Positions 1-8,053 of a DNA stretch of 21,405 nt are shown here, piece after piece. The notes under the pieces are model-generated. The model saw only the letters and a list, made by a program, of their open reading frames with translations. It was not told the origin of the DNA and ran no database searches. Positions within the stretch are counted from its first letter, which is position 1, and the number at the start of each line of letters is the position of its first letter. Position numbers and translations under genes: made by a program. This DNA comes from an uncultured Paracoccaceae bacterium (GTDB lineage Bacteria; Pseudomonadota; Alphaproteobacteria; Rhodobacterales; Rhodobacteraceae): positions 1-21,405 of the forward strand of contig CALFYQ010000182.1 of the NCBI GenBank assembly GCA_937952085.1, read 5' to 3'.

Positions 1-117
1 GGAAAGCCCTCATCGTCGCTCGCCTTCAGGTTTTCGAGATTGACCTAAAAAAGTGAACGCCGCGTTGACTTTTGGGGGGCGGCCTATGGGCGCGGAATTG
101 GGCTGGATTATGGGGAA
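1..117. other. Left-edge region, possible gene end or divergent promoter
   Basis: This stretch is clearly lower in GC than the rest of the window. On the plus strand, bases 3-53 can be read as the last 17 codons of an upstream gene (ending ...FEIDLKK) with a TGA stop at 54-56. On the minus strand an ATG at 13-11, with a GAAGG about nine bases upstream, could equally begin a gene running off the left edge. The sequence does not decide between the two. A TTGACT at 65-70 resembles a -35 box, but no -10 is properly spaced. Confidence 0.2.
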
Positions 118-892
118 ATGATGGCGGATGCGGCGCCTTTCGTGGCCTCGCTCGGGCTCGGTCTCGCGGTCTTCGCCGCGCTCTGGCCGCTCAGCCTGTG
201 GTTGAAAGACGCCAGCGTGGCGGATGGCTGGTGGGGGCCGGGCTTAATCGCCGCGCTGGCGCTCGCCTGCGGGCTCGGCGCCGCCGAAGGCCCGCGCGCC
301 GCGCTCCTTCTGGCGCTGGTCGGGGTCTGGTCCGCCCGGAACGGCTTCGTGATGATCCGCCGGCGGCTCCGGCACGGCGCGGAAGATGCGCGCTATGCCG
401 ATCTCCGCGCGTCATGGGGGGGCGGCCTTCCGCTGGAAGAGCCTCTTCATCGTCTTTCTCCTTCAGGCCTTTCTCCAGTGGATCATCGCGCTGGCCCCCA
501 TCGCCGGCGCGCTCGCGCCCGCCGCGCCGCTCGGCGCGCTCGGCCTCGCGGGTGCGGCGCTCGCCCTCGCCGGGCTGGCGCTGGAGACGCGGGCGGATTG
601 GGAGCTGGACCGGTTCAAGCGCGCCGCGCCGCCCGGCGCGCTTCTGACCACGGGGCTCCGCGCGCATGTGCGCCACCCGAACTATCTCGGCGAGATGGGG
701 GTCTGGTGGGGGATCTGGCTGATCGCCGCGGAAGCGGGGGCGTGGTGGAGCGTGATCTCGCCGCTCCTTCTCAGCTTCCTTCTGGTGAAGGTCTCCGGCG
801 CGCCGGCGACGGGGGAGCATCTGGCGCGCTCGAAACCGGGCTACGCCGAATGGGCGGCGACAACGCCGGCCTTCCTGCCGCGATGGCGCTGA
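118..892 (+). pseudogene. DUF1295 family membrane protein, frameshifted
   Basis: Two overlapping frames together make one DUF1295 protein (steroid-5-alpha-reductase/ICMT-like fold) of about 257 residues. The N-terminal half is read from 118 (three hydrophobic segments, then RYADLRASWG). The C-terminal half is read one frame over (FRWKSLFIVFLLQAFLQW, then the conserved HVRHPNYLGEMGVWWG and a C-terminal PRWR), ending at TGA 890-892. The change of frame falls at a run of seven G at 416-422; six G would restore one continuous frame. The family is membrane-bound and its reaction is not well defined; the RHPNYLGE segment resembles the cofactor-binding end of isoprenylcysteine methyltransferases. 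ATG at 118 or 121 follows GGGGAA closely. The gene is either really broken or carries a homopolymer error. Its stop lies three bases from the stop of the convergent gene. Confidence 0.8.
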
Positions 893-895
893 AGT

Positions 896-1331
896 CTAGA
901 GCCAGCGGCGGGTCCGGGCGGCCCAGGCGGCGAAGGCTTCGGGGAAGGCCGCCTGCAAGCGCGCCTCTTCCGGGCGGATGAACCGCGCCTCGATGACGAG
1001 ACCGAAGACGGGAATCGCGAGGAAGGGCAGCGCCGCGCCGAGGACGAGCCCCCAGCCGAGCAGGATCATCGCGTCGGCGAGGTAGATCGGGTTCCGCGAG
1101 AACCGATACGGGCCCGAAGTGACGAGGGCGCTCGGCGTCTCGTGCGGGATGATGGTGGTCCGCGCCTTGCGGAACTCCCGCGCCGCCCAGACCGCCAGAA
1201 GGATCGCCGCGAGTATCAGCGCCCAGCCGGCCCATCCGGCGGCGAGGCCCGGCCAGGGCGCGAGCCGCGCCCCACATCGCCGCCGCCGCGGCGCCGAGCC
1301 AGACCGGCGGGTAATCCGCCGTCCGCCGCAT
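896..1331 (-). pseudogene. Isoprenylcysteine carboxylmethyltransferase-family protein, frameshifted
   Basis: Read on the minus strand, this encodes a small membrane methyltransferase of the ICMT/PEMT-like family, about 144 residues. The N-terminus MRRTADYPPVWLG and the first helix are in the frame of ATG 1331-1329. The rest (RLAPWPGLAAGWAGWALIL, then TTIIPHETPSALVTSGPYRFSRNPIYL and a C-terminal RFIRPEEARL...RRWL) is in the next frame, to TAG at 898-896. The GPYRFSRNPIY motif is the family hallmark for S-adenosylmethionine binding. The second frame has no start codon of its own before it meets a TGA, so an extra base is needed to explain it. The likely site is the CCCC at 1270-1273 (GGGG on the coding strand). 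The start codon overlaps the amidase stop (TGATG), so translation was probably coupled. The substrate is unknown. Confidence 0.8.
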
Positions 1332-2671
1332 CAGCCTGCTGCGGCGACCGCCGGCTCGGCGGCGGCGGCGAGCCGGAGGAGCGCGCCTTCGGCGAAGGGC
1401 GCCGCCATCGCCATCAGCCCGCACATCTTCGCCGCGGTCGGCAGCGTGATCGCGCAGGCGCCGAGGAGGTTGCCGATCCGCGTGTTCCGAAGCGCGAGGA
1501 GGTTCTCGGAGGCGAAGAGCGCCTCGTCCGCCAGCATCTCGGAGACCACCGGCGGCAGGATCGGCGACGAAGGGAGGAGCACCGCGTCATAGGCCGAGAC
1601 GCGGTCCCAGAACGCGGCGCGGAGCGCGCTCCGCTTTCGCATCGCGCGGAGATGCTCGGCGGCGGAGACGGCCCCGCCGGCGCGGAACCGCTCGCGGATC
1701 GGGGGATACATCAGGCCGCCCTTCGCCTCGATCGCCTCGCCCCATTCGGCCCAGGCCTCGGCGGTGATGAGCGCGCCGGAGAGGGCGAGAATCGCCGGTA
1801 CTTCCGGCGCCTCGATCCGCTCCACGTTCGCGCCGGCGGCGGCGAGGGCGGCGACGCCCGCTTCGAAGGCGGCGCGCGGCGCGTCCCGGCACTCGGCGTC
1901 GAGCGCCACGGTCTCCAGCACGGCGAGCCGCGCGCCGGCGAGGCTGGCGCCGGAGAGATCGGCCGGCCGCCCGGCCTCCAGCATGGCGAGGAGGAGGTTG
2001 GCGTCCTCCACCGTGCGGCAGAGCGGGCCGATCGTGTCATAGCCCTCGGCGAGGAGGACGACGCCCTCCGAGGGTACGCGCCCCCAGGTCGTCTTGAGGC
2101 CGACCAGCGAATTCCACGCGGAGGGCAGGCGCACCGAGCCGCCGGTGTCCGAGCCGATCCCCGCCGCCGAGAGGCCGAATCCGACCGAGGTCGCCGCGCC
2201 GGAGGAGGAGCCGCCGGGCGCGCGGGCCGGATCGAACCGGTTCGGCGGCGTCGCCGTCACCGGGTTGATCCCGAGGCCGGAGAAGGCGAGCTCGGTCTGG
2301 TGGGTCTGGCCGAGCGCCACCGTTCCCGCCGCGCGGCCATTGGCCAGCACCTTCGCGTCCCGCACCGGGATCCGTCCGGCGAGCATCCGCGAGCCGGATT
2401 CGGTGGGCTGGCCGGCCCAGTCGAATAGGTCCTTCCAGGAGATCGGCACGCCGTCGAGCGGCGAGCGGCGGAGGCCGGCCTTCGCGCGGGCGGCGGCGGC
2501 GGCGGCCTCGGCCCGGGCGCTTTCGGCATGGACGCGGACGAAGATCCGGTCCCGCGCCGGGTGGGCCTCGATGGCGGCGAGATAGGCCTCCGTCGCCTCG
2601 CGCGCGTCGAGCGCGCTCGTCTCGATCCGCCGCCCGGTCTCCGCCGCGCTCAGCTCCGTCACGTCCGCCAT
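1331..2671 (-). CDS. Amidase (amidase signature family)
   Basis: This is a 446-residue amidase of the GatA/fatty-acid-amide-hydrolase family, which hydrolyses carboxamides with a Ser-cisSer-Lys triad. Lys80 lies in ISWKDLFDWAG. The GGSSSG stretch at 153-158 supplies the cis-Ser, and Ser179 in GSDTGGSVRLP is the nucleophile. The Lys-to-Ser spacing of 99 residues equals that in GatA. No GatB or GatC is nearby and the C-terminal half diverges, so this is probably not the tRNA amidotransferase subunit but a catabolic amidase of unknown substrate. The ATG at 2671 is preceded by GGGGGA. The TGA stop shares a base with the ATG of the downstream methyltransferase-like gene, so the two form an operon. 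No signal peptide is seen; it is likely cytoplasmic. Confidence 0.9.
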   Translation of the reverse strand: MADVTELSAAETGRRIETSALDAREATEAYLAAIEAHPARDRIFVRVHAESARAEAAAAAARAKAGLRRSPLDGVPISWKDLFDWAGQPTESGSRMLAGRIPVRDAKVLANGRAAGTVALGQTHQTELAFSGLGINPVTATPPNRFDPARAPGGSSSGAATSVGFGLSAAGIGSDTGGSVRLPSAWNSLVGLKTTWGRVPSEGVVLLAEGYDTIGPLCRTVEDANLLLAMLEAGRPADLSGASLAGARLAVLETVALDAECRDAPRAAFEAGVAALAAAGANVERIEAPEVPAILALSGALITAEAWAEWGEAIEAKGGLMYPPIRERFRAGGAVSAAEHLRAMRKRSALRAAFWDRVSAYDAVLLPSSPILPPVVSEMLADEALFASENLLALRNTRIGNLLGACAITLPTAAKMCGLMAMAAPFAEGALLRLAAAAEPAVAAAG

Positions 2672-2751
2672 GGGTCCCCCGTCGATCCGCCGCAGGCCTC
2701 TCCGGGGCGCGGCGCGTGGACAATGCCGCGCGGCGCGCGGATATGTAAGCC

Positions 2752-3966
2752 ATGAAGCTCGAACTCGACTGCGACGTGATCGTCGCCGGCGGCGGCCTCG
2801 CCGGCGCCGCGGCCGGGCTGGCGATCCGCGCCGCCGGGCTGGAGCCCTTGGTGCTCGACGCCGGGCCGGCGCCGACGCCGGGCGAGCCCTTCGACGGGCG
2901 CGCCTATTCCGTCCCGCCGGGGCCGATCGCCTTCTGGCGCGCCGTCGGCGTCTGGGACCTCGTGGCGGGCGAGGCCGAGCCGATGCGCGACATCCTCGTC
3001 TCCGACGGCCGGGTCGGCGAGGGCGCGGCCTCGCTCTTCCTGCATTTCGACCACCGCGAGAGCGCCTCCGGCTTCGGCGCCATGGTGGAGGACCGTCACC
3101 TCCGCCCCGCCGCCTACGCCGCGCTCGGCCCCGCGCTCCGGCATGGCGCGCGGGTCGCCTCGGTCCGCGCCGAGCCGGGCCGGGCGGTGGCGACGCTCGC
3201 CGACGGGTCGAAGCTTTCCGCCCGGCTCGTTGTCGCCGCCGACGGGCGGGAAAGCCCGCTCCGCGCCGCGGCCGGGCTCCGTCGCGTGGCGTGGGACTAT
3301 CCGCAGAACGGCCTCGTCTCGGCGGTCTCGCATGAGGCGCCGCATCACGGCGTGGCGCATGAGTTCTTCCTGCCGGCCGGGCCCTTCGCGATCCTGCCGC
3401 TGAAGGGGAACCGCGCCTCCCTCGTCTGGACCGAGCGGCGGGCGGAGGCGGAGCGCATCCACGCCCTGCCGGACGATCTCTATTTCGCCGAGCTCGAGGC
3501 CCGCTTCGGCGCCTTCCTCGGAAAGCTCTCGCTCGAAGGCGGGCGCTGGACCTATCCGCTTTCCTTCTCGCTGGCGCATGACTGGGTCGCGCCGCGGCTC
3601 GCGCTCCTCGGGGACGCGGCGCACGCCGTCCATCCGATCGCCGGGCAGGGGCTCAATCTCGGGGTGCGCGACGCGGCGGCGCTGGCCGAGGTGCTGGCCG
3701 AGGCGGCGCGGCGGGGCGAGGATATCGGCGATCTCGCCGTGCTTCGCCGTTATGAAAGTTGGCGGCGCTTCGATTCGGCGGGCAGCGCCTTCGCCATGGA
3801 CGGGCTCAACCGGCTCTTCTCCAACGACCTCGCCCCGCTCCGCGCGCTCCGCGACGCCGGGCTCGGCCTCGTCAACCGGGCGCCGGGGCTGAAGCGCGCC
3901 TTCATGCGCCTCGCCTCCGGCATGTCGGGCGAGGCCCCGCGGCTGATGCGGGGCGAGCCGATCTGA
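2752..3966 (+). CDS. UbiH/UbiF/COQ6-family FAD-dependent hydroxylase
   Basis: This 404-residue flavoprotein monooxygenase belongs to the UbiH/UbiF/COQ6 family, which hydroxylates the polyprenyl-benzene ring in ubiquinone biosynthesis. The Rossmann FAD motif GGGLAG is at residues 13-18. The second FAD motif GDAAHAVHPIAGQGLNLGVRD begins near residue 287, and its HPIAGQGLNLG part is characteristic of ubiquinone hydroxylases. It starts 80 bp from the divergent amidase and stands alone, 80 bp ahead of the lytic transglycosylase gene. The ATG at 2752 lacks a strong ribosome-binding site, but the FAD motif is at the usual distance from it. Alphaproteobacterial members differ in which ring positions they attack, so I do not choose between UbiH, UbiF and UbiL. 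Confidence 0.9.
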   Translation: MKLELDCDVIVAGGGLAGAAAGLAIRAAGLEPLVLDAGPAPTPGEPFDGRAYSVPPGPIAFWRAVGVWDLVAGEAEPMRDILVSDGRVGEGAASLFLHFDHRESASGFGAMVEDRHLRPAAYAALGPALRHGARVASVRAEPGRAVATLADGSKLSARLVVAADGRESPLRAAAGLRRVAWDYPQNGLVSAVSHEAPHHGVAHEFFLPAGPFAILPLKGNRASLVWTERRAEAERIHALPDDLYFAELEARFGAFLGKLSLEGGRWTYPLSFSLAHDWVAPRLALLGDAAHAVHPIAGQGLNLGVRDAAALAEVLAEAARRGEDIGDLAVLRRYESWRRFDSAGSAFAMDGLNRLFSNDLAPLRALRDAGLGLVNRAPGLKRAFMRLASGMSGEAPRLMRGEPI

Positions 3967-3980
3967 GCTTCGGCCGCGAA

Positions 3981-4002
3981 GGGCGGTGGCGCGGCGCCGC
4001 CC
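3981..4002 (+). terminator. Possible hairpin terminator after the UbiH-family gene
   Basis: GGGCGG at 3981-3986 pairs with CCGCCC at 3997-4002, 15 bases after the stop. It is followed by CTCTCT and not by a T-run, so it is a weak candidate. A 10-bp palindrome TTCGCGCGAA lies just downstream at 4015-4024. Confidence 0.3.
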
Positions 4003-4046
4003 CTCTCTGGTAGATTCGCGCGAAACGAGCACCCCCGGAGCCAACG

Positions 4047-5993
4047 ATGCCCCGTTTCGCCTTCCTGCCGGCGGCCCTTCTCGCCGCGTCACTTCTCACG
4101 CCGCCGCCGGCCCTCGCCGATGCGGCCGAAGCCGTCGCGCGGTCGATGGCCGCCGCCGACCGGGACGACTGGACCGGCGCCGAGGCCGCCGCGCGCGCCG
4201 CTGGCGACCCGGTGGCGATGGACCTCGCCATCTGGCGACGCCTCTCCGACGGGGCGGGCGAGTGGCGGGAGTTCAGCGCCTTCGTCGCCCGCAACCCGGA
4301 CTGGCCGGGCATCGAGCGGATCCGCGCCAAGGGCGAGGCCGCCATCCCCCGCGGCGCCTCGCTCGGCGAGATCGACGCCTTCCTCGGCCCGGAGGGCCCG
4401 CGCACCGGCGCCGGCTTCCTTCGCCGCTCCGAGGCGCTCGTCGCCGCCGGCCGGCGCGCCGAGGCGGACGAGGAGATCGTCCGCGGCTGGCGCGGCTTTT
4501 CGCTGACGGCCAGCGAGCAGGCGGATTTCCGCGCCGGCCATTCCGGCGCGATCCGCCCGCATCACGAGACGCGGGCGGATGAGCTTCTCTGGCGCGGCCT
4601 CGTGGCCGAGGCGGAGGCGATGAAGCCGCTCGTCTCGCCGGGCTGGGCCGCGCTGATCGACGCGCGCGTCGCGCTCCGGAGCCGCGCCAAGGGCGTCGAC
4701 GGGCTGATCGCCCGGGTGCCGGCGGCGCTGCAGAACGACCCCGGCCTCGCCTATGAGCGCTTCATCTGGCGCATGAAGCGGGACGATTACGACGGCGCCT
4801 ACGAGCTGATCGCGGCGCGGTCGGGCTCGGTCGAGTCCCTCGGCCGCCCGGAGATGTGGGGCGAGCGGCGGCTCCTTCTCGCCCGCCGGCTCGAACGGCT
4901 CGGCCGGATCCGTGAGGCCTACAACCTCGCCAACCAGAACCACATGCTCGCCGGCGCCGACTTCGCCGAATGCGAATGGCTCGCCGGCTGGATCGCGCTT
5001 CGCGAGCTGAAGGACCCGGCCCGGGCCGAGGCGCATTTCCGCCGTTTCATCCCGGCGGTCGAGACGCCGATCAGCCTCGGCCGCGGCTGGTACTGGCTCG
5101 GCCGCGCGCTCGAGGCGAAGGGGGACGCTTCGGGCGCCCGCGCCGCCTATCAGGAAGCCGCCGCGCACCAGACCAGCTTCTACGGCCAGCTCGCCGCCGA
5201 GGCGATCGGCGCGCCGGTCGATCCGACTCTCGCCAACGGCCGCGACGGCGACCGAAAGCGCCTCGCCGAGCGGAGCCTCGCCAGGGCCGCGGAACTTCTC
5301 AACGCCGCCGGGGACCGGGCCCGCGCCCACCGCTTCCTCGTGCAGATCGCCTATCACCACGACGGTTATGACGACCTCGCCGCCGCCGCTCATCTCGCCG
5401 TGGCCCTCGGCCGGCCGGACGCCGCCATCCGCATCGGCAAGGTCGCGGCGCGTAAGGGGCAGGTGCTGAAGGGGGATTATTACCCCGTCACCGAACTCGC
5501 CTCGCTCGACGGCGGGGTGGAGCCCGCACTCGCCATGGCGATCGGCCGGCAGGAGAGCGAGCTGAACCCCGAGGCGGTCAGCCCCGCCGGCGCCCGCGGC
5601 CTGATGCAGGTGATGCCGGCGACGGCGCGGAAGGTGGCGGGCTGGGTCGGCCTTCCCTATTCGCTTGACCGGCTCACCGACGACTGGCGCTACAACGCCA
5701 CGCTCGGCCAGGCCTATCTGGCGCGCCGCCTCTCCGAATACGGCGGCTCCGTCGCGCTCGCCGCGGCGGCCTACAACGCCGGGGCCGGGCGGGTGGATCA
5801 GTGGCTCGCACAATACGGTGATCCGCGGACCGGGCAGGTGGACTGGATCGACTGGATCGAGACCATTCCCTTCTCCGAGACCCGCAACTACGTGCAGCGG
5901 GTGCTCGAAGGGCTGCAGGTCTATCGCAGCCGCATCGCGGGCAAGCCGGTCGCCTTCCGCCTGAAGGCCGACGCGCTGGGAAGGAAAAGCTGA
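4047..5993 (+). CDS. Soluble lytic murein transglycosylase (Slt70-like)
   Basis: This 648-residue protein cleaves the MurNAc-GlcNAc bond of peptidoglycan in the periplasm, giving 1,6-anhydro-MurNAc ends. It has a signal peptide (MPRF, hydrophobic stretch, likely cleavage after ALA near residue 24), then a long alpha-helical TPR-like superhelical region (about 30-470). The C-terminal goose-lysozyme-type SLT domain starts near 490. The catalytic Glu is E503 in GRQESELNP, followed by GARGLMQVMP and AAYNAGAGRV, all standard SLT family 1 motifs, and then ETRNYVQRVLEG. The length is close to E. coli Slt. GGAG six bases before the ATG at 4047 supports the start. The next gene begins two bases after its stop. 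Confidence 0.95.
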   Translation: MPRFAFLPAALLAASLLTPPPALADAAEAVARSMAAADRDDWTGAEAAARAAGDPVAMDLAIWRRLSDGAGEWREFSAFVARNPDWPGIERIRAKGEAAIPRGASLGEIDAFLGPEGPRTGAGFLRRSEALVAAGRRAEADEEIVRGWRGFSLTASEQADFRAGHSGAIRPHHETRADELLWRGLVAEAEAMKPLVSPGWAALIDARVALRSRAKGVDGLIARVPAALQNDPGLAYERFIWRMKRDDYDGAYELIAARSGSVESLGRPEMWGERRLLLARRLERLGRIREAYNLANQNHMLAGADFAECEWLAGWIALRELKDPARAEAHFRRFIPAVETPISLGRGWYWLGRALEAKGDASGARAAYQEAAAHQTSFYGQLAAEAIGAPVDPTLANGRDGDRKRLAERSLARAAELLNAAGDRARAHRFLVQIAYHHDGYDDLAAAAHLAVALGRPDAAIRIGKVAARKGQVLKGDYYPVTELASLDGGVEPALAMAIGRQESELNPEAVSPAGARGLMQVMPATARKVAGWVGLPYSLDRLTDDWRYNATLGQAYLARRLSEYGGSVALAAAAYNAGAGRVDQWLAQYGDPRTGQVDWIDWIETIPFSETRNYVQRVLEGLQVYRSRIAGKPVAFRLKADALGRKS

Positions 5994-5995
5994 GC

Positions 5996-6685
5996 ATGGC
6001 CGTCTCCGTCGCCGTCTTCGACGCCTATGGCACCCTCTTCGACGTCGCCGCGGCGGCGCGGAAGGCGGCGTCGGAGCCGGGCGGCGCGCGCCTCGCCGCG
6101 CATTGGCCGGCGGTGGCGGCGAGCTGGCGCACGAAGCAGATCGCCTATTCCTGGCACCGCGCGATCACCGGCCGGCACATCGATTTCTGGCGGGTGACGC
6201 AGGACGGGCTCGACTGGGCGCTGGAGGCGCACGGCCTTTCCGGAGACGACGCGCTCCGCGCCCGGCTCCTCGCCCTCTACCGGGAACTCGAAGCCTATCC
6301 CGAGGCGCCCGCCATGCTCGCGGCGCTGAAGGCGGCCGGGCTCGGAACCGCGATCCTCTCCAACGGCTCGCCCGAGATGCTGGACGCGGCCGTGACGAGC
6401 GCCGGGATCGGCGGCGTGCTCGATGCCGTCCTCTCAGTCGAAAGCGTCGGCGTGTTCAAGCCGCACCGCAGCGTCTACGACCTCGTCGGCGCGCATTTCC
6501 GGGTCGCGCCGAAGGACGTGCTCTTCGTCTCCTCGAACGGCTGGGATGCGGCGGCGGCGGCCGCCTACGGCTTCCGCACCGCCTGGGTGAACCGCGCCGG
6601 CGAGCCGATGGAGAAGCTGCCCGACGCGCCGGAGACGGTGCTGAAGGATCTGACGGGCATTCCGGCCCTCGCGGCCAGGGTCTGA
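5996..6685 (+). CDS. Haloacid dehalogenase, type II
   Basis: This 229-residue HAD-superfamily enzyme is of the L-2-haloacid dehalogenase type, which converts L-2-haloalkanoates to D-2-hydroxyalkanoates through an aspartyl ester. All nine residues known as catalytic in the Pseudomonas L-DEX enzyme have counterparts: D9 and T13 (FDAYGTLFD), R45, S122 (LSNGSPEM), K155 and Y161 (VFKPHRSVYDL), and S179, N181 and D184 (FVSSNGWD). Those after T13 keep a constant offset of four residues. This supports real dehalogenase activity rather than a generic phosphatase. The ATG at 5996 starts two bases after the slt stop, and the alkyltransferase gene follows after five bases, so the three are probably co-transcribed. 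The natural substrate is unknown. Confidence 0.9.
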   Translation: MAVSVAVFDAYGTLFDVAAAARKAASEPGGARLAAHWPAVAASWRTKQIAYSWHRAITGRHIDFWRVTQDGLDWALEAHGLSGDDALRARLLALYRELEAYPEAPAMLAALKAAGLGTAILSNGSPEMLDAAVTSAGIGGVLDAVLSVESVGVFKPHRSVYDLVGAHFRVAPKDVLFVSSNGWDAAAAAAYGFRTAWVNRAGEPMEKLPDAPETVLKDLTGIPALAARV

Positions 6686-6690
6686 ACGCG

Positions 6691-7143
6691 GTGGCGCGCC
6701 GCGCGGTCGAGACGCTGCTCGGGCGCTTCACCGTCGAGGCGGAGAACGGCGCGCTGACCCGGCTTCGCTGGGGCGGCGCCGGCGACGACCAAGACCCGCT
6801 CCTCGACGAGACGGCGGCGCAACTCGTCGCCTATGCCGAGGGGCGGCTCCGCGACTTCGACCTGCCGCTCGCGCCCGCCGACGGCCCGATCGCCGCCGCC
6901 GTCCGGGCGGAGATGCTGTCGATCCCGCGCGGCGAGACGAAGACCTATGGCGACATCGCCGCCGCCATCGGCGCGCCGGCCCAGGCGGTGGGGCAGGCCT
7001 GCGGCGCGAACCCGATCCCGGTCGTCGTCCCCTGCCATCGCGTCGTCGGCGCCTCGGGGCTCGGCGGCTTCTCCTCGCCCGGCGGCGTGGAGACGAAGGT
7101 GAAGCTCCTCCGCCACGAAGGGGCCTATTCGCTCTTGCTCTGA
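6691..7143 (+). CDS. ogt: Methylated-DNA-[protein]-cysteine S-methyltransferase
   Basis: This 150-residue suicide DNA-repair protein transfers the alkyl group from O6-alkylguanine to its own cysteine. The acceptor is C115 in IPVVVPCHRVVGASG, followed by GGFSSPGG. The helix-turn-helix segment includes TYGDIAAAIGAP. There is a short N-terminal domain and no Ada regulatory part, as in Ogt. The frame is open far upstream, but the GTG at 6691, five bases after the dehalogenase stop, gives a protein of normal family length. The Arg finger of the family (RAVG in human AGT, R128) is replaced by Gln98 here (QAVGQACGANP). It is probably co-transcribed with the dehalogenase and slt. Confidence 0.92.
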   Translation: MARRAVETLLGRFTVEAENGALTRLRWGGAGDDQDPLLDETAAQLVAYAEGRLRDFDLPLAPADGPIAAAVRAEMLSIPRGETKTYGDIAAAIGAPAQAVGQACGANPIPVVVPCHRVVGASGLGGFSSPGGVETKVKLLRHEGAYSLLL

Positions 7144-7154
7144 AGGAGAGGCCG

Positions 7155-7946
7155 ATGCCGAACCCGATCCGCCCCGGCGCCGTCGCGCTCGTCACCGGCG
7201 CCGCCAGCGGCATCGGCCGCGCCTCTGCAAGGATGCTCGCCGCCAAGGGCATGAAGGTCGCCGCCGCCGACCTGCCGGGCCCGAAGCTCGACGCCCTCGC
7301 CGCCGAGACCGGCGCGCTGAAGATCGAGACGGACCTCTCGAAACCCGGGGCCGCCGAGGCGATGCTTCAGGCGATGCTCGCCGGCCCCGGCGCCCCCGCG
7401 CTCTTGATGAACAACGCCGCCTCCCGCGCCGGCCGCGGCTTCGACGCCCCGCTCGGCGAGTGGCGGGAAGCGTTCGAGGTGAACTTCTGGGCCGTGGTGG
7501 AGGCCTGCCGCGCCTTCCTCCCCGCGATGGCGGCGGCGGGCGGCGCCATCGTCAACACCGGCTCGAAACAGGGCATCACCAACCCGCCGGGCCACCCGGT
7601 CTACAACGCTGCGAAGGCCGCGCTGAAAAGCTACTCCGAAAGCCTCTCGCTCGATCTCCACCGGAAGGGCGCGAACGTCTCCGTCCACCTCCTGATCCCC
7701 GGCTGGACCACGACCGGCGAGGCCGAGCATCGCCCCGGCGCCTGGCTCCCCGAACAGGTGGTGGAGATGATGTTCGCCGGGCTCGAAGCCGGCGACTTCT
7801 ACATCCTCTGCCCCGACGACGAGACGACCCTTGAGATGGACCGCAAGCGCATCCTCTGGGCCGCCGGCGACGTCGCCGAGAACCGCCCGGCGCTCACGCG
7901 CTGGCGGGATGACTGGAAGGAGCGGGCGGCGGCGGCGCTGAAATAG
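7155..7946 (+). CDS. SDR family NAD(P)-dependent oxidoreductase
   Basis: This 263-residue classical short-chain dehydrogenase/reductase has the cofactor motif TGAASGIG (14-21), the NNA motif (86-88), and catalytic S137, Y150 and K154 (YNAAK). It has an unusual C-terminal extension, roughly residues 205-263, containing EQVVEMMFAGLEAGDFYILCPDD, a segment seen in a group of SDRs of unknown substrate. AGGAGAG at 7146-7152, just before the ATG at 7155, is a strong ribosome-binding site. It lies 11 bases after ogt and may be the last gene of that run. The reaction cannot be assigned. Confidence 0.88.
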   Translation: MPNPIRPGAVALVTGAASGIGRASARMLAAKGMKVAAADLPGPKLDALAAETGALKIETDLSKPGAAEAMLQAMLAGPGAPALLMNNAASRAGRGFDAPLGEWREAFEVNFWAVVEACRAFLPAMAAAGGAIVNTGSKQGITNPPGHPVYNAAKAALKSYSESLSLDLHRKGANVSVHLLIPGWTTTGEAEHRPGAWLPEQVVEMMFAGLEAGDFYILCPDDETTLEMDRKRILWAAGDVAENRPALTRWRDDWKERAAAALK

Positions 7947-7972
7947 GCGATCTCCAGGGCGCCGGGTGATAT

Positions 7973-8007
7973 CGCGCGCACATGGCGCGGGATCGTTGTT
8001 TTATTTC
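7973..8007 (+). terminator. Possible intrinsic terminator after the SDR gene
   Basis: CGCGC at 7973-7977 pairs with GCGCG at 7985-7989. It is followed by the T-rich stretch TTGTTTTATTT, one of the few AT-rich patches in the window. The stem is short. A separate 16-bp perfect palindrome, AGCCGCCGCGGCGGCT, lies at 8036-8051, just beyond the moaE stop, and may serve the minus-strand operon. Confidence 0.35.
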
Positions 8008-8053
8008 AATGCCCTGGCCGGATATCGCACGCGATAGCCGCCGCGGCGGCTTG

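Noticed and set aside
1331..2671. GatA subunit of the tRNA amidotransferase
   Set aside because: Triad spacing matches, but the C-terminal half lacks GatA-specific segments and no gatB or gatC is adjacent.
2659..4092. Long minus-strand open frame opposite the UbiH-family gene
   Set aside because: Arg/Gly/Ala-rich shadow typical of high-GC DNA; the plus strand carries intact FAD motifs.
4089..5813. 574-codon minus-strand open frame opposite slt
   Set aside because: No recognisable domain and biased composition; it mirrors the slt coding strand, whose catalytic motifs are clear.
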